Below the pieces are notes generated by a model. It made no database searches and was not told the DNA's origin. It worked only from the letters and a program-made list of their open reading frames with translations. DNA of 64,000 nt from positions 6,924,012 through 6,988,011 of the forward strand of contig CM055739.1 in NCBI GenBank assembly GCA_029465975.1. The letters are read 5' to 3'. The translations under genes and the position numbers were made by a program. This DNA comes from Dallia pectoralis (taxonomy: Eukaryota > Chordata > Actinopteri > Esociformes > Umbridae). Shown one piece after another: positions 47,576-58,895 of this stretch (position 1 is the first letter of the stretch; every line of letters starts with the position of its first letter).

Positions 47576-48717
47576 CTGAAATAGAGGAGATTAAAAAAAA
47601 CACATGAGTTGTACGAAGTTATCGTGCAGGTTTCAGCTTTTCAGGGAAGCATTCTGCAAAACGAGAAAAAGCTGTTAAGCGAGATTAAAATATATTAAAA
47701 TAAATGTTTTGTTTAATTGCTTCCAAGTTCGCCGCCGCCGCTCTGTTTTTCTCCCGTCGAAGCTCACTCATGTGAATCCACATTAAAGCTTAAAAGATCG
47801 AATCACAAAAAATGGACATTAAAACTGTTGATTAAATTCACTTTGGAGCTGAGATATTTTAATGTATTCGGATGAGTCACCCAGTATAATTGAATAACAC
47901 ACAGCATAACATGAGCCGATATTAAGGTCCGTAACAAGCGAATCCTGAACGATATGCCAAATGTTCCAATCCGCATAATGTTAGCGTTTTAGCGTAACGC
48001 ACGCTATTTCCTCCCCATAACGGGAGGTTTTCAGCAGCCAGACGCCGGAGCGGAATCGAGCATCTCCCCTGCGACTCTGTGACTGCGGTTTCATTAACTT
48101 TTGAAGGTAGAGCGAAGCGATGGGTAAAGTCAGGACCGCAACCTTGAAGCCTGACACTGTCAACGGAGATAAAAAGATGAGGAATAGAGACGAGATGCGG
48201 GGGGCGTCTCCGGCTGAATGCTGAACAGAAAGGGGAGGCCTTCACCTCAGATGTCCGCTGAACACAGGCTGCAACAGAACACGAGCTCAAACCGCGAACC
48301 TGGTTAAAATGCCTCGTTAAAACGCTCTGTCCAGGCTCGATGCAAGGCAACATGTCGACGGGGTTAAAATCGAAGGAGAAACCCCGCCCCGCTGGCACTC
48401 AGGGCAGACTAAAGGGAACGTCGAAGCATATTTTACAGATTACAAATATAATTTCTACCCCGGTCTGCTCCGTTTGCAGCGTGGTGAGTCTAAGAGGCGA
48501 ATCCAAACAGCTCTGGTTGTCCGTCAGGGGGCCCTGCTAGACAACAGCGGTCTCAGGGGAATAGGAGATAAGTGACTGGTAATCCAGCATCACGGTTTCC
48601 CCTGCTGGTGGCGCAAGGTTTAATACTGTCATTATGGCCTCTGGCTAGATCTATCTAGAAGTATGTCATTTAAAAATGAGAGAAAGACATAACCTTTTCC
48701 TAAAATATGTGTGAATA

Positions 48718-48781
48718 ATATATATAAATACGTATGTATATATATATATATATACAGTATATATATATATAGTATATATAC
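48718..48781. repeat. TA microsatellite
   Basis: About 60 bp of TATATA with interruptions (CAGTATATA, AGTATATA), next to the Tc1 relic. Confidence 0.9.
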
Positions 48782-49345
48782 AAACACTGTGACAAAACAA
48801 TATCACCACTCACTGGTGAAGCGAATAATGTTCAAATGGGCAGGAGAAAAGACCTGAGCGACTTTGTCAAAAGGCAATTTGTTATGGCTAGACGACTGTC
48901 TGAGCATCTCTGAAACGTCAAGGCTTGTGGTGTGCTCTCTATCAGCAGGGGTGAGTGCCTACCATGTGTGGTCTGAGGTGGGACAAACCACACACCGGCA
49001 CCAGGGTGCTCATCAGTGCGCCATGGCAACCGAGGCAATTCCATGTGTTCTGAACCGACGGGAAGTCTACAGTGGCACGAGTCACAGAAAACTCTAACGA
49101 TGGTTACAAGAGGAATGTGTCACAACACACAGTGCTTCGCATCTGGCTGCGTATCGGACCGTAGACCCGTTACACAGTGCCCGTGATGACACGTGTCCAG
49201 CATTTAAAGCGCCTACAATAAGATGAGTGTCGGAACTGGACCATAGGAATGGTGGAAGAACGTTGTCCAGTCCGATGAGTCGCGTTTTCTTTTCCATCAC
49301 ATGAACTGCACGTGTACGTGTGTGACGTTTAACTTGGAAAGGGAT

Positions 49346-49819
49346 GGCACTAGGATGCACTGTGGGAAGTGAGGGCACCAGGATGCACTGTGGGAAGTGA
49401 GGGCACCAGGATGCACTGTGGAAACGGATTGGCACCAGGATGCACTGTGGAAAGGGATTGGCACCAGGATGCACTGTGGGAAGTGAAGGCACCAGGATGC
49501 ACTGTGGGAAGTGAAGGCACCAGGATGCACTGTGGGAAGTGAAGGCACCAGGATGCACTGTGGGAAGTGAAGGCACCAGGATGCACTGTGGGAAGTGAAG
49601 GCACCAGGATGCACTGTGGGAAGTGAAGGCACCAGGATGCACTGTGGGAAGTGAAGGCACCAGGATGCACTGTGGGAAGTAAAGGCACCAGGATGCACTG
49701 TGGGAAGTGAAGGCACCAGGATGCACTGTGGGAAGTGAAGGCACCAGGATGCACTGTGGGAAGTGATGGCACCAGGATGCACTGTGGGAAGTGAAGGCAC
49801 CAGGATGCACAGTGGGAAG
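49346..49819. repeat. 28-bp minisatellite grown from transposase sequence
   Basis: Seventeen units of about 28 bp starting GGCACCAGGATGCACTGTGG. This segment occurs once in an ordinary Tc1 copy, just after the SDESRF region, and here it is repeated in place, with normal transposon sequence on both sides. Two units carry GGAAACGGATT or GGAAAGGGATT. All minus frames stay open (up to 264 codons): artefact. Confidence 0.95.
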
Positions 49820-50040
49820 ACGACAAGCCGGTGTAGAGAGTCTGATGAACAGGGCGATGTTCTGCTGAGATACTCTCGGTCCGAGCCTTCATGTGCACGT
49901 CAACATGACACGTGTCACCTACATAAATAATGTTGCAGACCAGCTTCACCCATTCTGTGGGATGTGCTGGACCGACAAGTCCGATTCCTGGCGGCTCCAC
50001 ATTGCAACTTACAGGACTTAAAGGATCCGCAGCAAAATGT

Positions 50041-50335
50041 CTTGGTGCCAGGTACCACAGGACACCTTCAGGGGCCTTAATGTCTCGGTGCCAGGTACCA
50101 CAGGACACCTTCAGGGGTCTTAATGTCTTGGTGCCAGATACCACAGGAAACCTTTAGGGGTCTTAATGTCTTGGTGCCAGATACCACAGGACACCTTCAG
50201 GGGTCTTAATGTCTTGGTGCCAGGTACCACAGGACACCTTCAGGGGTCTTAATGTCTTTGTGCCAGATACCACAGGACTCCTTCAAGGGTCTTAATGTCT
50301 TGGTGCCAGGTACCACAGGACACCTCCAGGGGTGT
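50041..50335. repeat. 43-bp minisatellite grown from transposase sequence
   Basis: Seven units of 43 bp starting CTTGGTGCCAGGTACCACAG. In an intact Tc1-like element this is a single segment near the end of the transposase. After the last copy the element continues (GGCGCTGTTACGGCGGCA). Confidence 0.93.
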
Positions 50336-50457
50336 CTCAAAGGGTTGGCGCTGTTACGGCGGCACACAGACAACAGCAGCATATTTACGATTTCTACTAT
50401 GTCGCCGGTAGGGTAAGCTATTGAAATGGTGTAATCTACTCTGAAGACCTTTTGAAT

Positions 50458-50648
50458 TAAATGTACACAGTTAATACTGAGATGTAATGCTTTAAATGTA
50501 CACAGTTAATACTGAGGGATGTAATGCTTTAAATGTACACAGTTAATACTGAGATGTAATGCTTTAAATGTACACAGTTAATACTGAGGGATTTAATGCT
50601 TTAAATGTACACAGTTAATACTGAGATGTAATGCTTTAAATGTACACG
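50458..50648. repeat. alternating 35/37-bp minisatellite
   Basis: Five full units and a partial one starting AAATGTACACAGTTAATACT. Short units read GAGATG and long ones GAGGGAT, strictly alternating, giving a 72-bp higher-order period. It starts just beyond the Tc1 relic. Confidence 0.9.
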
Positions 50649-52482
50649 ATGCCAGTAAACAGGTTGCTGTGAATCTATAATGCATATACTTTATGATTTC
50701 TTCTTCTTCCAATTTGTTAAGCACATTGAATTGCTTCTATGTTTGAAATGTGCCATATTGCTTTTCTTGCTTCTGTTTGTGCATAATTTCTAGCTAACAT
50801 GTGGAACCCTGAATAAGATCACCTAAAGCCGGTAAATTGAAGCATATGTGAACGCACGGTTTGACAATAAGCCCTTTCAGCGTCACCAAAGGCTGGCGAC
50901 GACCCGGCAGGCGTGTTGTGCCGGCAGAACCGACGGATACTTAACAAACTTCACATTTCTCGGAACAGGAGGAGAACGCCGCGGTGGGAGGCGTCGGTCC
51001 ATAAAACACATGTTCTCCGCTACGCGCTCTCGATCTGTTTTGCATGATAACAGATCGAGACGAAGGAGCACTGCACCTACTGAAAGCCTTGTCATCACAG
51101 ATTTATCGAAATGGAGAAGTCACCGCTGCGAATGGAACAGGCCTATATGTTTTTGTTTTCACTAGATTAAGGCTGGTGGGGGGGTGGTGTGGGTGGTGCT
51201 TGCACATCCGTCAACCTATCGGCTCAGTTTCAGATTCAATATTGTCTCCCTAGGACACAAATCCTGTGTTTGCAGACGACGTGGAATCGTGTCCTTTTTT
51301 CAGTCTTCCATGTGTTCTAGCTGTCTTGTTTGTGGATCAGACTCCGGCCTACATGTTATGTCTGCACAAAGAGACCTCCGGCACTCTGGCAGACGTCCGC
51401 ACGTGGTGAACGAGCCAACAAACTCACACACACACACACACACACAGGCGCGCACACTGGAGCACACACACATGAGACACACACGAGCACACGCATGCGG
51501 ATAGTTCGGAAAGTCTTCCAAACCTCTTAAAAAAGTTTCTGTATACTACAATGTTTTGTGTGTGGTATTTAATGTCATGTGTTCTACAGTAAGTGGACCG
51601 CGACGAAACAATATTGAGAAGCGACGAGGTATCTGAATAAAATACAACACACACACACACACAGGCAGACATATTCCTTCATCCACTACGAATAACAACG
51701 ATTTCCTGTTGATCGTGCTCTTCTATATCTGGTGTTTTACCGCACTTCAAAGCAGTGAGATAAGTAGTTAACGATGTGTTCGCCATCCAACTGAATCCCC
51801 TCTCGTTTGTCGGGGACTTATTTTCTGGAAACTCCTCGGCGCAGAAGGGAGGGCAAGGATCACAATGGGCGCGTTTGCCGGCGGTTGGAGAGACTCTCGT
51901 GGAAAAAAGACACTCAGAAAGCGATGCATTTGCTTTGGGTTTCTGCTCAGTGTGAAGCATCGCCACGGGAAAGCAAAGAGCACTCAGAGCAAAAGAGCAC
52001 GCCAATCTGTCCCCCGCTGAATTGGCATCAATTGGGCGCTTGCCAAACCCGGAGAGCTGGAGAGTGAAAGCGCCAGCCTATGAAGCCGAACCGGAATTTA
52101 TTCGTTCACCTTGAAATGAATTTTCCGGGTGAGACTGGGTTGCAAATAATCTACTACCTGGCTAATCTTAGTGTGCTGCAATCAGAGACATGATCTAAAT
52201 ATCTGGTGGTATTTGGAGATGGCGAAGTTTGAATGAAAAACAAAGGATGTGCACAACTAGAAACTCCCATTACTGATTACATGTCTGTTTACAGTAAAAT
52301 ATATCGACTATATAATGCGTATATTTCACGTGATTTAAGTTTTATCCGTTTACCCCTGCCATAGTGACGACTGCACCCCAGAAACAACTGCTGAGACCCA
52401 AACCTGCTGAACCGCCCCTGGCCACAACTACCTAAACCCAAAAAGGACCAACACATAACACACACTGGACGAAAAAACCTAC

Positions 52483-53272
52483 CCGGTTTTGGCAAAGTTG
52501 GTCCAGTAGGTCATCACCACAGCGCTTAGCATCACGTCGTTCTTGGAGAAGTTGCAGTTGAACAGGTCCGTGGGTCCGATCATAGGGATGCCGAACACGT
52601 AGGGAACCTCGTCCCCGTGCGCTGAGTCGGCCCAGCTGGGCTTCATGTCGCTCTGGCAGTGGTGGTAGAAGGCGTAGAAGTACGTCGGCGAGCCGTACTG
52701 CGCGTGGAGATCCGCCGTGGCTACGGCCGGCGCCACCCACTGGTGGTCGGTGAACAGTGCGACTAGCGTTTTGCGCCGCGTCTCCGGGTTCTCCTTGTCC
52801 GCCCAGTCCGTGTACATGAACTTAATCGTCTCCCTCAGCGTGTCCTTGCCCTCTGGGTAGCCGTAGAGGTGGTCGACGAAGTCCGACACAGCGAAGTCGA
52901 AGTCGTTGGCCGAGACGCCGTCCTCGCTGTCCACCATGCCGTCCACGAATTTGAACCCCTCGCCCTGGTTGACGCCCAGCATGATGTCATAGTTGAGGAA
53001 CTCGCCCTGCTCCATGAGGATCTGGGGGTCGTCCGGGATCACGTCGCCGTCGATGACCGGGCCAAAGGCAATGTGGTACTTGGCGGGTAAGATGTTCTGC
53101 TCAATGAGCTCCTTATAGTTCTTGCTCTGGAGGCACTCCACCAGGTCGATTGTGTCCAGCATGTTGCAGCCGACCTTCTCGGCCAGCATTCGCGTGTACT
53201 TGGCCGGTTGGTAGTTGACCGCCCAGCTGGACAGAGCCGTACCACTCTGGATGATGGCTTTCTGGAAGAGAT
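52483..53272 (-). CDS. neuroligin 4, 790-bp cholinesterase-domain exon
   Basis: Internal exon encoding about 263 residues of the extracellular esterase-like domain that dimerises and binds neurexin. Starts after ATCTCAG with AT, completing a split codon, then LFQKAIIQSGTALSSWAVNY; ends AACTTTGCCAAAACCGG before GTAGGT. Recognisable blocks include YHIAFGPVIDGDVIPDDPQI, MLGVNQGEGFKFVDGMVD, YGYPEGKDTLRETIKFMYTD, TDHQWVAPAVATADLHAQ and FYHHCQSDMKPSWADSAHGD. Identity to vertebrate neuroligin 4 as I know it is very high and uninterrupted. The first, split codon reads Asp (G|AT) where I expect Gly in SEGLFQK. The frame continued upstream of 53272 is intron. Confidence 0.96.
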
Positions 53273-56051
53273 CTGAGATGGAGGATAAATAATAATAGAT
53301 GGTCAGACACACACCACTTAAAGAAATCTCTCCCCCCGGGGAAATATGGACGGGCACATCTCAGGCACACTCGAACGCACGCCTCGAACACATTATTACA
53401 TATTGCAAAAACACAAGTCATTTTCTTGTAAAATCATATGTAATTCATTGGTATAGCGGTGCTGCTGTGTTCAGAAGAATACATAATAGATGTATGATTC
53501 ATGGCAGGGAATTACATAGTACATGCCCAACTCTTATTTATTGTTAAAATACACATTGTTCCTTGATTATCATTTTGTGTGAAGAACGCATGAGACAGAA
53601 ATGACTTCTGCGATTCAAGCCGTACATAACAATGTTTTGTCTCTTTTAAGAAAAGATCGAAAAGTACAGAATTGCCACCCTGAGGTCAGAGATGTGTTTG
53701 ACCTGAGATGGATTCATACTCATAACTTAGTTCTTGGTAGTGTGAACCACACAAGACCACTCCATTGCCTATGTAAAATATGTAAAATACAAGTGTCATG
53801 ATAACCATCCAGTAGTAACCACAATTGGTAACCAAATAGCCATATAAACTATATGAACACTGGAAAAGTATCCAAAATGACTCCAAATGGAGTCAAAACC
53901 CCAAACAGAACCATCACAAGTGCATCTTCGTAGAGACACCCAGCTTCTATCGACAGTTAAACAAAAAAGCAGAGGTTCAATCCCTGATTTTCTGGTGAAA
54001 GACGTTTACAAACTAAATGAACGCAAAATCCATTGTCTTGAATGCAAGATTTAACGGTTCACAAGTACGATCAGTCTGTGGTTTTTGAAACAAAATTGAT
54101 AATAATACCGACGTGACGGAAAAACATGCAAATGAACGGGACAGAAAGGGAAAGACAGATTTGTTTATTCTGAGGCTTCGGGGCCCATCCATTCATTTTG
54201 AATAATGTTGGGAGTTCATGCATCTCCACAATCTGCCTGCCACTGTCACTCTGCAAATAGGACAAAATGCACAAGGAACACATCTTGTAGGGTTTTTTCT
54301 CCTCTTTTCTTCTGTCGTTGTGTTTTCTGAGGTCTATTTATATCATCGCGGTGGTGGTGACTCATTGAGGAGGACTTGAAGAGCATGTTTCACGGCCACA
54401 GTAGACAATGTACCCGTGCAGAACCTAGTTAGCGACGGAAGTTTATTTTGCTTTATTTATTATTATTCTTTTACACATCCTCTGTTATTGTGACGTAGAA
54501 TATCAGTTAATGCCTGACCGGGAAGTTAATTTAAATATTTAGCATATTCTCCATTTTGTATGTTTTACTTCTGGCTGCTCGACGAGGCGTGCCTACGGAG
54601 CTGAGACACGGAAATCAGATAATGTCCTACAAAGTGACTAGCAATGAGAAGACACGGCTATATTACAGAATAAAACAAACCAGAGTGGATTACAAAATGT
54701 GTGGCAGCAACCAATCTAAAGCCTAGCGAATGAGGCAACAAGCAGACACAATTCTCTTCCTCTCATCAGCTCCCAAGACATACATTACCACACGTTTTAA
54801 AGACAAGATGAAGGGCCGCGAATGGCGAATGCTTGAGTTGGACTACTGAGGGAACGATGATGAAAGAGAAGTCCTATGTTTCACGTTGGACATCATTCAG
54901 AAGTATATGTTTTTCCCTGAGGCTGCACTTGTTTCTGTCAATCAGCTGCGGCAACGGGCACGGGCAGAAATGAAAGTCGACCGACGATTGCCAAGACGTG
55001 TCTATTTCCTGTCGTAAGTGATATTGATTTGTATTGATGGAAATAACGTCTGAAGTTGCGTGATGCAGCGTTTAAAGTCTATCCAAGGTTTCGTCCTAGG
55101 GGGACTGATTAGGTGATGTTTTCACCGTCATTTAATAAAATAGCTCCTGACGAGGTTCAGCTGCACATTAAGAGAAAGTAAGAGAGAGAGTAAGAAAAAG
55201 CAATAGCAAACAGTATAGTCTGCGTCCTAATAAACGTCCTACTGCCTTAGAAGTGCACTAGGAGGAGTCACGAAGCGCTTACACAGATAAACAGCCTGAA
55301 AACCCAACAGACCGAGCAATAAGATCTTAATGCACATTAGCTAGAAATGTGAAGGGGAACCAGGCTCTGTCGTGTTTGGCTGTTTTAGGTGTAGATGGTC
55401 ATTTAGCGGCAGTTTGTTATTACAGAATGAATATGAGGACATTTTGACACATCACTGATCACAGTCTCCCCACAGGGGTGATCGGCGCAGGATGTACATG
55501 TACGTATAAAATATACACACAACTAAAAAAGTATATATACTTATACAGTATCTCACAAAAGTGAGTACACCCCTCAAGGTTTTGTAAATATTTGATTATA
55601 TCTTTTCATGTGACAACACTGAAGAAATGACACTTTTGTGACTCGACAAACAGCCATTAATGTCTGAACCGCTGGCAACAAAAGTGAGTACTATTGTGAG
55701 GGCACGGCAAATGTACACAGTTATACAGGCTGTGCACTCACTACTTTACATTGTAGCAAAGGGTAATTTCTTCAACGTTGTCACATGAAAAAATATAATC
55801 AAATATTTACAAAAATGTGAGGGGTGTACTCACTTTTGTGAGATACTGTATATCATTTATGCATTATGTTTTTTTAAATAAAAATGCATGCGTACATTTC
55901 TCCAACTACAATTCATCGTAGTACATACAGCCTCGCAATAGCTGGTTACAATAGCATTTCTTCACTAACCAGCCCCCGAAATATAATATCATTAATTCCA
56001 GGGAGATATATTTGGTGATGGTTGAGCTGAATAGAATACCCTGATACTAAC
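53273..56051 (-). other. nlgn4 intron
   Basis: 2,779-bp intron, GT at 56051-56050 and AG at 53274-53273. Contains the Tc1-type MITE at 55546-55848 and otherwise no recognisable feature. Confidence 0.85.
55546..55848. mobile_element. Tc1-type MITE
   Basis: 303 bp with terminal inverted repeats of about 85 bp starting CAGTATCTCACAAAAGTGAG at both ends (second end read on the minus strand), flanked by the TA duplication of Tc1/mariner elements. The middle holds CAGCCATTAATGTCTGAACC. No transposase. The repeat arms differ at only a few positions. Confidence 0.92.
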
Positions 56052-56237
56052 CTTCTGAGTAGTGGGAGAGTGTGAGCAAACTCACGCAGGACGCCCCGGC
56101 ACCAGAACCAAATATTGTCACTCTCTTTGGATCTCCTTTGAAGGCCTGGATGTTCTCTTTGATCCATCTCAGGGCTTGGATCTGGTCCAGCAGTCCATAG
56201 TTGCCCTTGGCTGCCTGGTCCCCCGTGCTCAGGAAAC
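56052..56237 (-). CDS. neuroligin 4, 186-bp exon
   Basis: Internal exon of 62 codons. Begins after TTCAAACAG with GT, completing a glycine codon, then FLSTGDQAAKGNYGLLDQ, IQALRWIKENI and FGSGAGASCVSLLTL, ending HYSE plus one base before GTTAGT. In active esterases the motif is GESAGA; here glycine occupies the catalytic-serine position (GSGAGA), as in all neuroligins, so the protein is an adhesion receptor without hydrolase activity. The next upstream exon, expected to end near YRLGVLG, is not found up to the window edge. Confidence 0.95.
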
Positions 56238-56392
56238 CTGTTTGAACAACAGGAGACGGAACAGATCCATTGATCACCTGCTTCTTGATCTTGGTCTAAA
56301 AACAGCTTGTCATTGAAAGACAGAGGGAGACGGCGATTGGATGAAAGCGTTCACCTGGCTGACGTGGCTTATTAATTGTTATATGTCTGCTC

Positions 56393-57062
56393 GTGTATCA
56401 ACTGTTAAGGACACTGTGGATAATAAAGGAAGTAGCATCACCGCTAACCTGTGTGTCCAGTGTGCACGTGTATCAACCATTAAGGACGCTGTGGATAATA
56501 AAGGAACTAGCATCACCGCCAACCTGTGTGTCCAGTGTGCACGTGTATCAACCATTAAGGACACTGTGGATAATAAAGGAAGTAGCATCACCGCTAACCT
56601 GTGTGTCCAGTGTGCATGTGTATCAACCATTAAGGACGCTGTGGATAATAAAGGAACTAGCATCACCGCCAACCTGTGTGTCCAGTGTGCACGTGTATCA
56701 ACCATTAAGGACACTGTGGATAATAAAGGAAGTAGCATCACCGCTAACCTGTGTGTCCAGTGTGCATGTGTATCAACCATTAAGGACACTGTGGATAATA
56801 AAGGAAGTAGCATCACCGCCAACCTGTGTGTCCAGTGTGCACGTGTATCAACCATTAAGGACGCTGTGGATAATAAAGGAAGTAGCATCACCGCCAACCT
56901 GTGTGTCCAGTGTGCACGTGTATCAACCGTTAAGGACACTGTGGATAATAAAGGAAGTAGCATCACCGCTAACCTGTGTGTCCAGTGTGCATGTGTATCA
57001 ACCGTTAAGGACACTGTGGATAATAAAGGAAGTAGCATCACCGCCAACCTGTGTGTCCAGTG
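56393..57062. repeat. 75-bp minisatellite, 9 copies
   Basis: Nine units of 75 bp starting GTGTATCAACCATTAAGGAC. Variant sites (GGACACTG or GGACGCTG, GGAAGT or GGAACT, GCTAAC or GCCAAC, GCACGTG or GCATGTG) alternate in units 1-5, giving a 150-bp period there. Because 75 is divisible by three, frames stay open on both strands (244 and 240 codons plus, 222 minus). It lies in an intron and I see no reason to call it a gene. Confidence 0.95.
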
Positions 57063-57502
57063 TTATGTCCTGTGATCTTGGTTACTTTGGAAGCATTGAA
57101 CACAAGACAGTATGATTCCAGCCCAGAGGTGGGACAAAGTCATTGTTATGCAAGTCACAAGTAAGTCTCAAGTCTTTGCCCTCGAGTCCCGAGTCAAGTC
57201 GAGTCAAAGATGAGGCAACTCCCGAGTCGAGTCACAAGTCAAAGCCAACAAGTCTCAAGTCGAGTCCAAAGTCCTACCATTTTAGTTTCGAGTCATTTCA
57301 AGTCATCTTACCACAGAAATAAAATGTATACAAATCATGTATGTCTGTAAGATTTGTATTAATTTAAACCTCTTTTTATACAATGACATTAATCAAATAC
57401 AGTAAAAAACTGAAAATTTAATTTCACAAAAAATGCTTGTATTTCAACAGCATATTGCACTAGAACAATGCACAGCAACTTCAGTCCTGTATTGTATTGA
57501 CC

Positions 57503-58438
57503 TTAGAGCTGGACGATATGGCAACATTTTATATCACGATATATTTCTTAATTTCGGTCGATACGATATAATTCCGATATCGATATGAACAATATAAAAG
57601 CCTCAGAAAAAATGCCATGAACACCCACAATGGATGTCTGTATACAATCTTCTGAAAAATACATTTGCCAAGTCTTTTGAGCCTCCTCCTATAAAACTAA
57701 ATAACATTTTAGAAATAAAACGGTACAAATAAATTAAAGTTCACCTTTTATTTGATTTTAACCTTTATACAAAGTCAAATAAACAATTGGACTCTGAGAC
57801 TGACCTTATTAATATATTTAACTTTAAACAATAACATAGGCTGATTATATTATTCTTTACACAAAACTTCTTGCAACAAAACTTGTTCTTATGAACATAT
57901 CGATACCGTTTAACGTTAGTGAACATGTTAGACAATGAAGAGGTGAGTTCATGAGTTCGCTACGTGACCGTGGGTTTAAGAGACACGAGAGAGAAGCTCA
58001 TGAACGCGCATGTTGCAACATGCGCGGAGAATGAGAGTGCTCAAAAGCGCATGTCCATCATGACGTCATGGGCCAGTCAACGCGGAAGATCCAAGCTCCT
58101 ATGTTGGCTTTATGCGCTTTTGAGCCTCTCATTCTCCGGCACATTTAGCATCACGCTGAAACCTGAAGTTTATCAGATCTCAGAAAGCTGAACCACTTCC
58201 CCACCACTGAATTAGTCTTTCCTCTCATATCAACTGTCTGCTTTCTCCTCACTTATGGAAGCTCGTTCAGTCACGTTTGAATTGCGGTCATGGGCGCTCA
58301 TTTTGTAGCTTAAACTTGCTGTGTTGGAGATCAGCAAAAATATTGAAATATCGAAAATGTGTTTAGAAATCATATCACCGTTATTGATTTTTTTTACCGC
58401 AATATATATATTGATATTGAATTATTGTCCAGCCCTAA
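57503..58438. mobile_element. second element nested in the hAT relic
   Basis: 936 bp with ends TTAGAGCTGGACGATATGG and, on the minus strand, TTAGGGCTGGACAATAATTC, next to strings such as CGATACGATATAATTCCG. These CGATAT-rich ends are familiar from a non-autonomous fish hAT-like family. Inside is an inverted repeat (58025-58052 with 58112-58139). No clear target duplication is seen. Confidence 0.55.
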
Positions 58439-58523
58439 CCTCATATTGCAAAACAGTTTAACTTTCAAATAGACATGTGTCCTTTTAGCCTGAACTTTTT
58501 TAAACATGTCATTAATAAAATCC

Positions 58524-58715
58524 TCACTCCTCAAAATTATCACTTCTGAAAAACTGGACCAACCTGATAATATAATTGGAATGACTCCATAGAGACGTGT
58601 GCGCGTGCGCAGCTCCGTCTGTAATCTTCGACCCACATGTTTTGCAAATTGCAACTTTTTTTTTGTCGACTACCTCGTAATTTTTATAGCCAAACGAAAC
58701 TATATTCGGTATCAT
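58524..58715 (-). pseudogene. BED zinc-finger fragment of a hAT transposase
   Basis: A 63-codon minus frame contains FGYKNYEVVDKKKVAICKTC, i.e. an aromatic-rich start and the CKTC (C-x2-C) half of a BED finger, then GSKITDG and the histidines HAHTSLWSHS. BED fingers are the DNA-binding N-termini of hAT transposases. The frame stops soon afterwards and no catalytic domain follows, so it is a relic. Confidence 0.6.
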
Positions 58716-58779
58716 TTTGCCAACTGGCGCGTTGTTGCTTGCGCTTCATTAGTTGTCTTGCAATGTGCCTGCTTAGATG

Positions 58780-58895
58780 CTGTCCAATCAAAACAACGTG
58801 GGACTACAGTGATTGGATGTCGAATCAAAACAACGTGGGACTACAGTGATTGGATGTCGAATCAAAACAACGTGGGACTACAGTGATTGGATGTC
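58780..58895. repeat. 37-bp tandem repeat, 3 copies
   Basis: Three units starting AATCAAAACAACGTGGGACT and ending GATTGGATGTCG, inside the outer hAT element. Confidence 0.9.

Larger units (their letters stand above)
48800..50385 (+). pseudogene. decayed Tc1-like transposon and transposase
   Basis: The plus strand follows a Tc1/mariner-family fish element in order: end region CTGGTGAAGCGAATAATG; start of transposase around GACCTGAGCGACTTTGTC; TGGCTAGACGACTGTCTGAG (helix-turn-helix part); TTGTCCAGTCCGATGAGTCG, coding for SDESRF, around one of the catalytic acidic residues; GATGTGCTGGACCGACAAG; and ACTTACAGGACTTAAAGG near the C-terminus. Stops and frameshifts are frequent, part of the middle is missing between about 49950 and 49955, and two stretches have been expanded into tandem arrays (49346-49819, 50041-50335). 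Inactive. It lies in antisense orientation inside an nlgn4 intron. Confidence 0.8.
47576..52482 (-). other. nlgn4 intron
   Basis: 4,907-bp intron with GT at 52482-52481 and AG at 47577-47576. Carries a TA microsatellite (48718-48781), the Tc1 relic with its two minisatellites, an alternating 35/37-bp array, and CA runs at 51425-51447 and 51645-51662. The frame at 47922-48398 minus (158 codons) has no recognisable domain. Confidence 0.85.

Noticed and set aside
47922..48398. 158-codon minus-strand frame in an nlgn4 intron
   Set aside because: No recognisable domain, and length is within chance for GC-rich sequence; not part of any neuroligin form I know.
49094..50144. Minus-strand frames of 167-264 codons rich in SASWCLHFPQCILVP
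   Set aside because: Products of the 28-bp array inside the dead Tc1 element.
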